Assembly (NCBI RefSeq): GCF_001613325.1
Contig: NZ_BDCD01000018.1
Span: 124,001-188,000 of the forward strand
Direction: 5' to 3'
DNA: 64,000 nt
From: Nocardia yamanashiensis NBRC 100130
Lineage (GTDB): Bacteria > Actinomycetota > Actinomycetes > Mycobacteriales > Mycobacteriaceae
Both the position numbers and the translations under genes were made by a program. This document shows, piece after piece, positions 41,998-50,551 of the stretch. Positions within the stretch are counted from its first letter, which is position 1. Each line of letters opens with the position of its first letter. Below the pieces are notes generated by a model. It worked only from the letters and a program-made list of their open reading frames with translations. It did not search any database and was not told the DNA's origin.

Positions 41998-42843
41998 ATG
42001 AGTGCAGCATCCACCCCGCGCCGCTGGCTGATCACCGGAGCCAACTCCGGGTTCGGGGCCGCGTTCACCCGGGCGGCGCTGGCCGCCGGTGACGAGGTCG
42101 TGGCGGCGGTGCGGCGGCCGGAGAGCATGGCGGAAATCGTTGCCGCGCACCCGGATCGGGTGCAGGTGGTGGCCCTGGACGTGAAGGATCCGGCCGCCGC
42201 CGAGCGGGCGGTGAAAGAAGCCGGCCGCATCGACGTGCTGGTGAACAATGCCGGTTTCGGCATTGTCGGCGCGATCGAGGAGACCAGCGAGGCCGATCTG
42301 CGCGATGCCATGGAGGTGATGTTCCACGGTCCGCTGCGGCTCACCCAGCTGGTGCTGCCGCAGATGCGGGAGCGGCGGTCCGGGGCGATCGTCCAGGTGT
42401 CGAGCATGGGCGGCTTCATGTCGTTCGCGGGCGTCGGCGTCTACAGCGCGGCCAAGGGCGCGCTCGAATTGGCCAGTGAGGCTTTGGCCGCCGAGGTGAA
42501 TCCGCTGGGCATCCAGGTGCTGATCGTGGAGCCCGGGGCTTTCCGGACCGGGTTCGCCAAGCCCGCCGCGCTGACCATCAGCTCCGAGATCGCGGATTAC
42601 GCGGAGACCGTGGGCGCGATCCGCGATGGCCTGCCCGCCTCGGATCAGCAGCAGGAGGGCGATCCGGAGAAGGCCGCCGCGGCGGTGGTCGCCACGGTCG
42701 GGCAACCGGACGCGCCGCTGCGCCTGGCGCTGGGACCCGATGCGGTGCAGGCGATTCGCGGCAAGCTGGCCGCCGTCGCCGCCGACCTGGACGCCACCGC
42801 GCACCTGGGCCTGGCGACCGCGCTGGACGGTGTCGCGAGCTGA
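41998..42843 (+). CDS. SDR family oxidoreductase
   Basis: The 281-residue classical SDR has RRWLITGANSGFGAAFTRAAL (cofactor binding), NNAGFGIVGAIEE (residues about 82-94), the catalytic Ser in VQVSSMGGF and Tyr-x3-Lys in VYSAAKGALE, then VEPGAFRTGF. It is an NAD(P)-dependent alcohol or ketone oxidoreductase of undefined substrate, of the size and pattern of the many actinobacterial 'SDR family NAD(P)-dependent' enzymes. AGGAAGAGAG lies upstream of the ATG. It is probably regulated by the divergent LuxR protein and is followed by a strong terminator. Confidence 0.88.
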   Translation: MSAASTPRRWLITGANSGFGAAFTRAALAAGDEVVAAVRRPESMAEIVAAHPDRVQVVALDVKDPAAAERAVKEAGRIDVLVNNAGFGIVGAIEETSEADLRDAMEVMFHGPLRLTQLVLPQMRERRSGAIVQVSSMGGFMSFAGVGVYSAAKGALELASEALAAEVNPLGIQVLIVEPGAFRTGFAKPAALTISSEIADYAETVGAIRDGLPASDQQQEGDPEKAAAAVVATVGQPDAPLRLALGPDAVQAIRGKLAAVAADLDATAHLGLATALDGVAS

Positions 42844-42868
42844 ACCCGGGTCGATCGGCCCCGGAACG

Positions 42869-42905
42869 CCGATGGCCCGGCGGTGCGAAACCGCCGGGCC
42901 ATCGG
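42869..42905. terminator. Bidirectional terminator between SDR and 22-residue peptide genes
   Basis: A 15-bp perfect stem CCGATGGCCCGGCGG / CCGCCGGGCCATCGG with loop TGCGAAA lies between the two convergent genes, 10 bases from the peptide stop. Confidence 0.85.
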
Positions 42906-42915
42906 ATTCCTGCGT

Positions 42916-42984
42916 TTAGGCGCTACCGGCGCTCGCCATGAACATGGCGGACAGCACGTCGGCGAAAACGGAGAGAATTTCCAT
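42916..42984 (-). CDS. 22-residue hydrophobic peptide
   Basis: The frame from ATG 42984 to TAA 42916 encodes MEILSVFADVLSAMFMASAG followed by SA. A ribosome-binding sequence TGAGGT sits 7 bases before the ATG, and the terminator 42869-42905 follows closely. The sequence forms an amphipathic helix with acidic residues at 2 and 9. The layout (good RBS, tiny hydrophobic product ending in SA, immediate strong terminator) repeats that of the 31-residue gene at 26430. Corynebacterial porins PorA and PorH are similarly tiny and lack signal peptides, but no homology is claimed. Confidence 0.5.
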   Translation of the reverse strand: MEILSVFADVLSAMFMASAGSA

Positions 42985-43117
42985 GCGTAAGACCTCAATC
43001 TGATTCGAGTAGGGCGAAGGCAGCTTCGGTTACCCAGATGGCCGGGGCGTGACGCGAAGGTGAAGACCGAGGGTCCACTCGCACACAACCGGCGAATGTC
43101 CGGTGTGACCGAATTTG

Positions 43118-43133
43118 TGTAACAGCGATCACA
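43118..43133. promoter_or_regulatory. CRP/GlxR-type site TGTAACAGCGATCACA
   Basis: It matches the TGTGA-N6-TCACA consensus at 9 of 10 conserved positions, 72 bp before the first FadD-type ligase gene. It is a plausible cAMP-receptor-protein site by pattern only. Confidence 0.4.
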
Positions 43134-43205
43134 GTGCGCTGCTACCGTGGCGACAACCCGCCTCCGGCCCCGGGTGGCGGAGTTCATGCACGGAGGTGGG
43201 CTGGG

Positions 43206-44867
43206 ATGGCCTCGGTTCTGGAAGCGGCGCAGCAGCGATTGACGCATATCGGCGAGGCCGTCAAGGGTTTACAACGCTTGCGCGAGCGCGGGCTGACCGA
43301 TCTGCGCGCCCCCGGCGAGACCCTGCGAACCGCCATGGAGGCAAGGGTTTTCGGCCCGCCCGCCACCATCGTCCGGCATACCGCCCGGGTATCGCCGGAT
43401 CTGCCCGCCCTGGCCGACGAACGTGGTGAGCTGACTTACCGCGAACTCGACGAGCGCTCCAATGCCCTCGCGCGCGGCCTGCAGCGCATGGGCGTGAAGC
43501 CCGGCACGGTGGTCGGCGTGCTGGCCCGCGATCATCGCGGATTGCTCTTGACCATGGTCGCGCTCGGCAAGCTCGGCGCCCGCCTGGCATTGATGAACAC
43601 CGGTTTCGCCAAGCCGCAGTTCGCGGCGGTGTGCGAGCGCGAGAACGTGAAGGCCGTGCTGCACGACAGCGAATTCCTGGGCCTGCTCGACGCCCTGCCG
43701 CCGGAACTGCCGCGCGTACTGACCTGGGTGGACGACGGCGTCGAAATCCCGGCTGACGCAACGACTCTGGACCGGCTCATCGAGGCGAACGCCCCGACTC
43801 CGCTGCCCGCGCCCAAGAAGCCGGGCGGATTCATCATCCTCACCAGCGGCACCACCGGCCTGCCCAAGGGCGCGCCGCGCGAACGCACCGGGCCGCTGTC
43901 CACCGTGCAGATGATCGACCGCATCGATTTCCCCCGGCAGGGGACCATGGTCATCGTCTCGCCCATCTTCCACAGCACCGGGTTCGGCACCTGGCTGACA
44001 GGTGTGGCCTTCGGCAACAAGGTGGTGGTCGCCCGCCGCTTCGATGCCGAGCGCACGCTGCGGCTGATCGCCGAGCACAAGGCGGAGATGCTGGTCGCGG
44101 TGCCGACCATGCTGCATCGAATGGTGGAGCTGGACAAGGAGATCCGCGACAAGTACGACACGTCCTCGCTGAAGGCCATCGTAATCGCGGGGTCCGCGCT
44201 CTCGCCCGAGCTGAGCGTGCGCACCGCCGAGGTGTTCGGGCCGGTGCTCTACAACCTCTACGGTTCCACCGAATGCGCGGTCGCCACGGTGGCGCGGCCG
44301 GAGGAACTGGCGGTCGCCCCGGGTACGGCGGGACGCGCGCCGACCACGTGCGAGGTGGCGCTGTTCGACGAGGACGGCCGGCGTATCCGGGCCAAGAACG
44401 TGACCGGACGCATCTTCATCCGTTCGGGTTCGCCGTTCAAGGGCTACACCGACGGCCGGCACAAGCAGATCATCGACGGCTATATGTCCAGCGGCGATCT
44501 CGGCCATTTCGACGACAACGGGCTGCTGTTCGTGGACGGCCGCGATGACGACATGATCGTCTCGGGCGGTGAGAACGTCTTCCCGCAGGAGGTGGAGAAC
44601 CTGCTGCTGGAACGCAAGGACGTGTTCGACGCGGCGGTGGTCGGCGTCGACGATGTCGAGTTCGGGAAGCGGCTGCGTGCCTTCGTCATCCCCGAGCCCG
44701 GTGCGGAGATCACGGCCGAGGAGATCAAGGCGTACGTGAAGAACAACCTCGCGCGCTACAAGGTCCCCCGCGACGTCTTCTTCATCGACGAACTCCCCCG
44801 CAATGCCACCGGCAAACTGCTGCGCCGTGTACTCGTCGAGTACGAGGAGCCGTCCGGCGCGCGGTGA
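43206..44867 (+). CDS. FadD-type fatty acyl-CoA / acyl-AMP ligase, copy 1
   Basis: The 553-residue product starts at ATG 43206. ANL motifs are ILTSGTTGLPKGAPRE (residues about 213-228), LYGSTECAVAT (A5), GYMSSGDLGHFDDNGLLFVDGRDDDMIVSGGENVFPQE (A7-A8) and the Lys in LPRNATGKLLRR. The preceding string GVLARDHRG...LMNTGFAKPQF is shared almost word for word with the next gene and resembles mycobacterial FadD2/FadD12-like ligases. It activates medium or long fatty acids with ATP and CoA. A CRP-like site lies upstream. Confidence 0.88.
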   Translation: MASVLEAAQQRLTHIGEAVKGLQRLRERGLTDLRAPGETLRTAMEARVFGPPATIVRHTARVSPDLPALADERGELTYRELDERSNALARGLQRMGVKPGTVVGVLARDHRGLLLTMVALGKLGARLALMNTGFAKPQFAAVCERENVKAVLHDSEFLGLLDALPPELPRVLTWVDDGVEIPADATTLDRLIEANAPTPLPAPKKPGGFIILTSGTTGLPKGAPRERTGPLSTVQMIDRIDFPRQGTMVIVSPIFHSTGFGTWLTGVAFGNKVVVARRFDAERTLRLIAEHKAEMLVAVPTMLHRMVELDKEIRDKYDTSSLKAIVIAGSALSPELSVRTAEVFGPVLYNLYGSTECAVATVARPEELAVAPGTAGRAPTTCEVALFDEDGRRIRAKNVTGRIFIRSGSPFKGYTDGRHKQIIDGYMSSGDLGHFDDNGLLFVDGRDDDMIVSGGENVFPQEVENLLLERKDVFDAAVVGVDDVEFGKRLRAFVIPEPGAEITAEEIKAYVKNNLARYKVPRDVFFIDELPRNATGKLLRRVLVEYEEPSGAR

Positions 44868-44952
44868 ACCCTGCGATCCGCGCCACGACCAGGCGGGTCT
44901 ATGCGATACCGCTGGTCACAGAGACCTCGGCCACAACTCCGCTGCCTGCGCT

Positions 44953-44966
44953 TGCTAGTGTTAGCA
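44953..44966. promoter_or_regulatory. Inverted repeat TGCTAGTGTTAGCA between the two ligase genes
   Basis: It has 5-bp perfect arms with a GTGT centre, 73 bp before the second ligase start, inside a 171-bp gap that could hold its own promoter. Candidate operator of unknown regulator. Confidence 0.35.
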
Positions 44967-45038
44967 CCGCACTGGATCTCGATGTTGCGGTCCGTCCGGC
45001 CGACTCGTCCGGCAAGGGGATCGCGGAAGGTTGTACCT

Positions 45039-46694
45039 ATGCCACTTCCATCGGCTGGCTCGGTTCTACGCAAGGCGGGCGACGCGGCGCTGAGCGTCAA
45101 TGCGATGGTCCGAGGGGGACTGTTCAATCCGCTGCGACCCGATCACGCGCTGCGTTCCGCGGTCAATGTCCTGAAGTTCGGCCCCTTCGCGGGCGCGCTG
45201 ATCCACGGCGCCAATACCAATCCGCGCGGCGCGGCCATCGTCGACGAACTCGGCGAGATGACCTTCGAGCAGATCGACAAGCAGTCCAGCGCCTTCGCGC
45301 GCGGCCTGGCCGCACAGGGCCTGCAGCCCGGCGACGTGATCGGCGTGCTGGCCCGCGACCATCGCGGCATGGTGCTCTCGCTGGTCGCCGCCGGCAAGCT
45401 GGGCGTGCGCGCGGTGCTGATGAACACCGGTTTCGCCAAGCCGCAGTTCACCGATGTGGCGGCCCGCGAGAACGTCAAGGCGGTGCTGCACGACAGCGAG
45501 TTCTTCGATCTCATGTCGGCCATTCCGGCGGAGATCCCGCGCATCCTGACCTGGGTGGACGCCAAGGACAATGCCGACCCGTCGATTCCGACCATCGATT
45601 CGGTCGCGGCCGGGCAGTCCACCGAACCGCTCGATCCGCCGGAGAAGCCGGGCGGCATGGTCATCCTGACCTCCGGCACCACCGGCACCCCCAAGGGCGC
45701 GCCGCGCGACAAGGTCAGCCCGTTCATTACCGCGCAGTTCCTGGATCGAATCCCGGTGCCGCGCAACAGCACCGTGGTGATGGCCGCCCCGATCTTCCAC
45801 GCCACCGGCCTGTCGCAGTTCACGCTGTCGCTGGCGCTGGGCAATCGAGTGGTGTTCCAGCAGCGGCGTTTCGACCCCGAGACCACCCTGGCCAATATCC
45901 AGAAGTACCGGGCGCAGGGCCTGACCGTGGTGCCGACCATGCTGCAGCGCATTCTGGATCTGCCCGCCGAGACCCTCGCCAAGTACCAGCCGGGCGAGAC
46001 GCTGCGGGTGTTGTTCGCCGCCGGTTCGGCCATCCCGCCGGACGTGGTCACCCGCACCCTGGACTACTTCGGGGACAGCCTCTACAACGTGTACGGCTCC
46101 ACCGAGTGCGCGGTCATGACCGTGGCCACCCCGGCCGAGCTGCGCAAGGCGCCGACCACCGCGGGCAAGCCGCCGGTCGGCATCCGGGTCGCGCTCTACG
46201 ACGAGAACCGCAAGCGCATTCACGCGCCGAACGTGACCGGCACGATCTTCATCGAGAACGGGCACTCGTTCAAGCAGTACACCGACGGGCGCACCAAGGA
46301 GTTCGTGGACGGGCTGATGTCCTCGGGCGATGTCGGGCACTTCGATGCCGACGGTTTGCTGTTCATCGACGGCCGCGATGACGACATGATCGTCTCCGGT
46401 GGCGAGAACGTCTTCCCGCAGGAGGTCGAGAACCTGCTGTCGAATCGGGCCGATGTGCTCGAGGCGGCCGTGGTGGGCGTCGACGACCGCGATTTCGGGA
46501 AGCGGCTGCGCGCCATCGTGGTGCCGGGGCCGGAGTCCAAGCGGGACGCGCAGGAGCTCAAGGATTACGTGAAGGCCAACCTGGCACGGTACAAGGTGCC
46601 GCGTGAGGTGATCTTCCTGGACGAACTGCCGCGCAATGCGACCGGGAAGCTGCTGCGCAAGCCGCTCGTCGAAATGTCGGTTCCCACCGAATGA
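45039..46694 (+). CDS. FadD-type fatty acyl-CoA / acyl-AMP ligase, copy 2
   Basis: The 551-residue product starts at ATG 45039 behind GGAAGG. Motifs: VILTSGTTGTPKGAPRD, LYNVYGSTECAVMTVATP, GLMSSGDVGHFDADGLLFIDGRDDDMIVSGGENVFPQEVENLL and LPRNATGKLLRK. It is a tandem paralogue of the upstream gene with long identical blocks, including VKAVLHDSEF and MNTGFAKPQF, so the pair arose by duplication. They differ most at the N-terminus (MPLPSAGSVLRKAGDAALSV here) and in the substrate tunnel loop, so they may take different acyl chains. A small operator-like palindrome precedes it. Confidence 0.88.
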   Translation: MPLPSAGSVLRKAGDAALSVNAMVRGGLFNPLRPDHALRSAVNVLKFGPFAGALIHGANTNPRGAAIVDELGEMTFEQIDKQSSAFARGLAAQGLQPGDVIGVLARDHRGMVLSLVAAGKLGVRAVLMNTGFAKPQFTDVAARENVKAVLHDSEFFDLMSAIPAEIPRILTWVDAKDNADPSIPTIDSVAAGQSTEPLDPPEKPGGMVILTSGTTGTPKGAPRDKVSPFITAQFLDRIPVPRNSTVVMAAPIFHATGLSQFTLSLALGNRVVFQQRRFDPETTLANIQKYRAQGLTVVPTMLQRILDLPAETLAKYQPGETLRVLFAAGSAIPPDVVTRTLDYFGDSLYNVYGSTECAVMTVATPAELRKAPTTAGKPPVGIRVALYDENRKRIHAPNVTGTIFIENGHSFKQYTDGRTKEFVDGLMSSGDVGHFDADGLLFIDGRDDDMIVSGGENVFPQEVENLLSNRADVLEAAVVGVDDRDFGKRLRAIVVPGPESKRDAQELKDYVKANLARYKVPREVIFLDELPRNATGKLLRKPLVEMSVPTE

Positions 46695-46758
46695 TTCCGG
46701 ATGGAATTGGAGTAAAGGGCTGTAAAAGCGGGTTCACTTATTCCGCTATCATCAGCGC

Positions 46759-47334
46759 GTGAGTTCTGAGACCGGTCGCCGCTCGGCGCATATCCGCAGT
46801 GATGCTGCGGTGTTGCGCGGTGGGGCGGCCGGACTCGTTTCCGGGGCGCTCGCGGTGGCGGCGCACGGCTGGGTTTCGGGGGCCGCGCCCTTGGAATCCG
46901 GTCCGTTGTCGCTGCTGGTCGCCGCTTCCGCCGCTGTCGGCGGCGTGGTCGCCGGAGTCGGCGTCTTCCGCAGTACCTGGCTGGGACTGGTCATCGCCTT
47001 GATCGGCGGTCAGCTGCTCGGTCACTTCAGCATGATGTGGGGTTCGCCGGGCGCGAGCCATCATCAGCATCACAATGCGGGGATGTGGAGTCCGGCCATG
47101 CTGGCCGCGCACATCACCGCGGCGATCTTCGCCGCCGTCGTCATAGTCGGCGCGGAAGCCGCCTACCGCATCGGCACCACGGTGCTCTCGTGGGTGCTTC
47201 CGGTTCCCATCTCCCTCCCGGTGCTCAGCGGCCCACCCAAGCTGCCCATCGAGCATCGTGATCGCGTCGTCCTGCGCATCTTCGCGGCCGATGTCTTCCG
47301 CACGCGCGGACCCCCGACTCTCGTTCGAGTTTGA
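46759..47334 (+). CDS. Membrane protein with His-rich loop
   Basis: The 191-residue product (GTG start) has five helices: GGAAGLVSGALAVAAHGWV, LSLLVAASAAVGGVVAGVGVF, WLGLVIALIGGQLLGHFSMMW, and two more around AAHITAAIFAAVVIVGAEAAY. The loop between helices 3 and 4 is GSPGASHHQHHNAGMWS, with four His and two Met around it, a typical metal-contact pattern. The PepSY protein that follows has a second His/Met-rich loop. I infer a role in copper or iron handling; no family is firmly recognised. Confidence 0.65.
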   Translation: MSSETGRRSAHIRSDAAVLRGGAAGLVSGALAVAAHGWVSGAAPLESGPLSLLVAASAAVGGVVAGVGVFRSTWLGLVIALIGGQLLGHFSMMWGSPGASHHQHHNAGMWSPAMLAAHITAAIFAAVVIVGAEAAYRIGTTVLSWVLPVPISLPVLSGPPKLPIEHRDRVVLRIFAADVFRTRGPPTLVRV

Positions 47335-47351
47335 TCCAACTCTCGGTGCTC

Positions 47352-47369
47352 TCAGGGGCAAGCCCCTGA
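47352..47369 (+). terminator. Short hairpin between the His-rich and PepSY genes
   Basis: Arms TCAGGGG / CCCCTGA enclose a CAAG loop, 17 bases after the stop. Its GC-rich 7-bp stem and lack of T-run make it a weak terminator or attenuator. Confidence 0.4.
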
Positions 47370-47496
47370 AACCCCGAAATTCCTGACCGGCGCCCGGGCC
47401 CCCACGCCCGAGCGGTCTTGCCGTATCCACTGTTCCTGCTGAAGGACAGCTGTATTCGGCGTACCCGGTTTCTCGAACGAATCAGAAAGTCCGCTC

Positions 47497-48981
47497 GTGA
47501 CAATCACAGAAAGCGGTGTCGATGCCTCGGCACCGCCGCCCTCGCCTACCCCCGAACCGGAATCCACACCGGCGTCCGTCAAACGCGGTGCGGGTAATGC
47601 CTTTCAGGCGTTGATGCTGCGCCTGCATTTCTACGCGGGCGTTTTCGTCGCCCCGTTCATCCTGATCGCGGCCGTCACCGGTGCGCTCTACGCGATCGCC
47701 CCCACCCTCGAGACCTTCACCGAACGCGGCCTGCTGCACACCGATTCGACCGGGCCGGTCAAACCGCTCTCCGAGCAGGTGGCCGCCGCGCTCGCGGTGG
47801 AACCGAAGCTGGCGCTCACCGCGGTGGCGCCGGCGCAGCACACCGGCGACACCACCCGGGTCATCTTCAACGATCCGTCGCTGGGCGCTTCCGAACGCCG
47901 TGCCGTCTTCGTCGATCCGGTCACCGCGCAGCCGGTGGGCGACAGCGTGGTGTACGGCAGTTCGGGCGCGCTGCCCACCCGCACCTGGATCGACAAGCTG
48001 CATCGCGACCTGCACCTGGGCGACTTCGGCCGCTACTACAGCGAGATCGCGGCCTCCTGGCTGTGGGTGATCGCGCTGGCCGGGCTGGTGCTCTGGTATC
48101 GCCGGGTGCGGGCGCGCCGGGAACGCCGCTCGGCCGGCTGGCTGCTGCGCCCGGACCGCTCCAAGCCGCGCGCTCGCACGCTGAATTGGCATGCGGCCGT
48201 GGGTGTCTGGATTCTGCCGATCCTGCTGCTGCTGTCGGTCACCGGTATGACCTGGTCCAAGTACGCCGGTGAGAACGTCACCAAGCTGCGCCAGGAAATG
48301 AGCTGGACCACCCCGGCGGTGAGCGCCAAGCTGCCCGGTTCCAGCATGTCCGGCATGTCCGGCGGCGAGCACGGCGATCACGGTGCGCCGCAGGCGAATC
48401 TGCCCGCGCCCGCGCCGAACAAGGCAGCGCTGGTCGACACCGTGTACGGGGTGGCCCGTGCGAACGGCCTGGAAGGACCGCTGGAAATCAGCGTTCCGGC
48501 CAAGGACGGCACCGCGTTCGTGGCCAAGGAACTGCGCCGCCCGGGTGTGCTCACCCTGGATTCCGTCGCGGTGAACGGCCAGACCGGCGTGGTCACCGAC
48601 GTGCTGCGGTACAGCGATTGGCCGTTGATGGCCAAGCTCACCAACTGGGGCATCCAGTTCCATATGGGCCTGATGTTCGGCCTGCTCAACCAGCTGCTCC
48701 TGCTGGCCGTGATGATCGGCCTGATCACGGTGATCGTGCGCGGTTACCTGATGTGGTGGCGGCGCCGTCCCACCAAGGGCGACAGCAAGTTCGGCGCCGG
48801 CAAGCCGCCGCGCCGAGGCGCGTTGCGGCAGACCCCGTGGACGGTGCTGCTGCCCTTCGCGGCCGTCGCCGTGGTGGTCGGCTGGTTCGCCCCGATGGTC
48901 GGCGGTCCCCTTCTGGGCTTCCTGATCGTCGATGTACTGGTGGGTCTGACCGCCCGCCTGCGCAACCGCACCGCCGCCTGA
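47497..48981 (+). CDS. PepSY-associated membrane protein
   Basis: The 494-residue product (GTG start) has the PepSY_TM family architecture: helix 1 FYAGVFVAPFILIAAVTGALYAI (residues about 46-68), an extracytoplasmic PepSY-containing region, HRDLHLGDFGRYYSEIAASWLWVIALAGLVLWYRRVRARR, then LNWHAAVGVWILPILLLLSVTGMTWS, and the last two helices. The hallmark His residues in RDLHLG and NWHAA are present and bind metal or haem in relatives. A loop near residue 280 has MSGMSGGEHGDHG, rich in Met and His. Related proteins reduce or move iron or copper. It follows the His-rich membrane gene on the same strand. Confidence 0.82.
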   Translation: MTITESGVDASAPPPSPTPEPESTPASVKRGAGNAFQALMLRLHFYAGVFVAPFILIAAVTGALYAIAPTLETFTERGLLHTDSTGPVKPLSEQVAAALAVEPKLALTAVAPAQHTGDTTRVIFNDPSLGASERRAVFVDPVTAQPVGDSVVYGSSGALPTRTWIDKLHRDLHLGDFGRYYSEIAASWLWVIALAGLVLWYRRVRARRERRSAGWLLRPDRSKPRARTLNWHAAVGVWILPILLLLSVTGMTWSKYAGENVTKLRQEMSWTTPAVSAKLPGSSMSGMSGGEHGDHGAPQANLPAPAPNKAALVDTVYGVARANGLEGPLEISVPAKDGTAFVAKELRRPGVLTLDSVAVNGQTGVVTDVLRYSDWPLMAKLTNWGIQFHMGLMFGLLNQLLLLAVMIGLITVIVRGYLMWWRRRPTKGDSKFGAGKPPRRGALRQTPWTVLLPFAAVAVVVGWFAPMVGGPLLGFLIVDVLVGLTARLRNRTAA

Positions 48982-49081
48982 CAGTTCTTCCCACCGAGCG
49001 ACACGGCCCCCACGGCCGTGCCGCCGGTACCTCATACCCTCGTGCAGATCCTGACCTGCACTGACGCAAGGAATTTCCCTG

Positions 49082-49780
49082 ATGAAGGTCAACAAGCTCG
49101 TCGTCACCGCCGCCCTCTCCGCCGCCGTCGTCGGCGTCACCGCGGGCACCGTCCAGGCCGCGCCGGCCGCCGACGCGGGCGTGATCAACTACGCCGCGAC
49201 GCACGACGAGAACGGCGTCATGGTGATCCGCACCGACGCCGGTTCCCTGGTGGTCGACAATGGCGCGCTGCAGATCAAGGCCGCGGACGGCACCGTCGTC
49301 GGCGGCACCGAATTGGCTTTCCGGGTGGACGATTTCGTCTTCCCGATCGCCGCCGAGGTCCAGGGCCGCACCGCCACCCTGACCCCGCAGTTCGATCAGG
49401 CGCACGCCACCTACAAGCCGGTCGCCCTGCCCTTCGAGGACAAGGCGCCGTGGAAGTCCGAGTACGACCGGGAGCAGGCCGCCTGGAGCCGCATGACCTC
49501 GACCCTGTCCATGGGCGCTTCGATCGGCACCCTGGTCGGCGGCATCGGCGGCGCGGCCATCGGCTGTGTGGCGGGTGCGCTGCTGGGCGCGGTGGCGACC
49601 GGCGCGCTGGCCACCCTGTTCGGGCTGGGCCCGCTGGGCGGTTGCATCGCGGGTGCGGCGGCCGTCGGTTTCCTCGGCACCGTGGCCGGACAGATCTTCA
49701 TTACCGCGCCGTTCGCCATCGCGGCGGCGGTGCAGTACTTCACCACCATCAACCAGCCGTTCACCCCGGCCGGTAAGTAG
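49082..49780 (+). CDS. Secreted protein with glycine-zipper C-terminus
   Basis: The 232-residue product has a signal peptide (LVVTAALSAAVVGVTAGTVQAAPA). An N-terminal beta-like domain follows (YAATHDENGVMVIRTDAGSLVVDNGALQI, about residues 40-68). The C-terminal half is glycine-zipper-like (MGASIGTLVGGIGGAAIGCVAGALLGAVATGALATLFGLGP), with two Cys residues. Such two-part secreted proteins are common in Nocardia and uncharacterised. Its plan resembles the shorter protein at 10964. A terminator follows. I cannot assign a function. Confidence 0.7.
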   Translation: MKVNKLVVTAALSAAVVGVTAGTVQAAPAADAGVINYAATHDENGVMVIRTDAGSLVVDNGALQIKAADGTVVGGTELAFRVDDFVFPIAAEVQGRTATLTPQFDQAHATYKPVALPFEDKAPWKSEYDREQAAWSRMTSTLSMGASIGTLVGGIGGAAIGCVAGALLGAVATGALATLFGLGPLGGCIAGAAAVGFLGTVAGQIFITAPFAIAAAVQYFTTINQPFTPAGK

Positions 49781-49796
49781 CGCACCGGGTTTCGTG

Positions 49797-49825
49797 CCCG
49801 CCGGGAGTCGTTTCCTCCCGGCGGG
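49797..49825. terminator. Bidirectional terminator between secreted-protein gene and entB
   Basis: An 11-bp stem CCCGCCGGGAG / CTCCCGGCGGG with a 7-base loop lies between the convergent genes. Confidence 0.8.
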
Positions 49826-49831
49826 TGCGGG

Positions 49832-50491
49832 CTACCGGGTGGTCTCCGGCAGCGGCAGGTAGTCGAGTTGCTGGAGCAGATCGGCCGTGGGGAGCACCGC
49901 GCCGCACCGGCGGGCGGTGTAGTTGAGGGCCATCAGGTGTTCCTCGCGGGAGAAGTCCGCGGTGGCGTCGAGGATCAGGAACGGCTGGATATCGGCCATG
50001 AAAGCCTCGGCGGCGCTGAGCATGCAGCCCATATGGGTGTAGACGCCGGTGATCAGGAGCTGGTCGCGGTGATGGAAGTTGAGCAGTTCGCGCAGGTCGG
50101 TCCGCTGGAAAGCGGAATAGCGCCACTTGGTGACGAGGATGTCGGCAGGGGCCGGATCGAGTTCGGCGACGATTCGGGTATCCGCGCCGTGAGACATGCC
50201 GGTGCCCCAGAAATCGGCGAGGATGCCGCGCCGGGACGGATGCTGGTTACCGGGCTGCGCGGTGTAGATGACCGGAATTCCCAAGTCGTGGCAGCGGTTC
50301 CGGAGTTCGGCGATATTGGCCAGCAGCGTGCGGGCGGGTTCCTGGGCGCGGTCGTAGGCGGTCAGGAAGTACTGCTGCATATCGTGGATGAGCAGCGCGG
50401 CGCGGGTGGGATCGACCTTCCAGGGGACCTGGTTGGGGACCACTTCGGCGGGCGTGGGCAGGGCGTACGGGGCGATCGGGGGAATCGGCAT
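49832..50491 (-). CDS. entB: Isochorismatase without carrier domain (EntB/DhbB-like)
   Basis: The 219-residue product is the isochorismatase domain of EntB/DhbB: PIAPYALPTPAEVVPNQVPWKVDPTRAALLIHDMQQYF (residues about 5-43, with catalytic Asp), then TKWRYSAFQRTDL (Lys) and LLITGVYTHMGCMLSAAEAFM, in which the Cys lies at the active position of the family. It converts isochorismate to 2,3-dihydro-2,3-dihydroxybenzoate. EntB and DhbB normally continue into an aryl carrier domain; here the protein ends soon after the hydrolase fold. The missing domain is encoded as a separate gene at 54365. It ends the entA-entC-entB operon. Confidence 0.92.
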   Translation of the reverse strand: MPIPPIAPYALPTPAEVVPNQVPWKVDPTRAALLIHDMQQYFLTAYDRAQEPARTLLANIAELRNRCHDLGIPVIYTAQPGNQHPSRRGILADFWGTGMSHGADTRIVAELDPAPADILVTKWRYSAFQRTDLRELLNFHHRDQLLITGVYTHMGCMLSAAEAFMADIQPFLILDATADFSREEHLMALNYTARRCGAVLPTADLLQQLDYLPLPETTR

Positions 50492-50551
50492 GCGTCGGCT
50501 CTCTGTGTGGGATGTGCTGGCCGGTAATGGAATTCGCGAGCGACGGCGGGG

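Noticed and set aside
47335..47496. Metal or cobalamin riboswitch before the PepSY gene
   Set aside because: Only one short hairpin is visible and no conserved riboswitch box could be found by eye.
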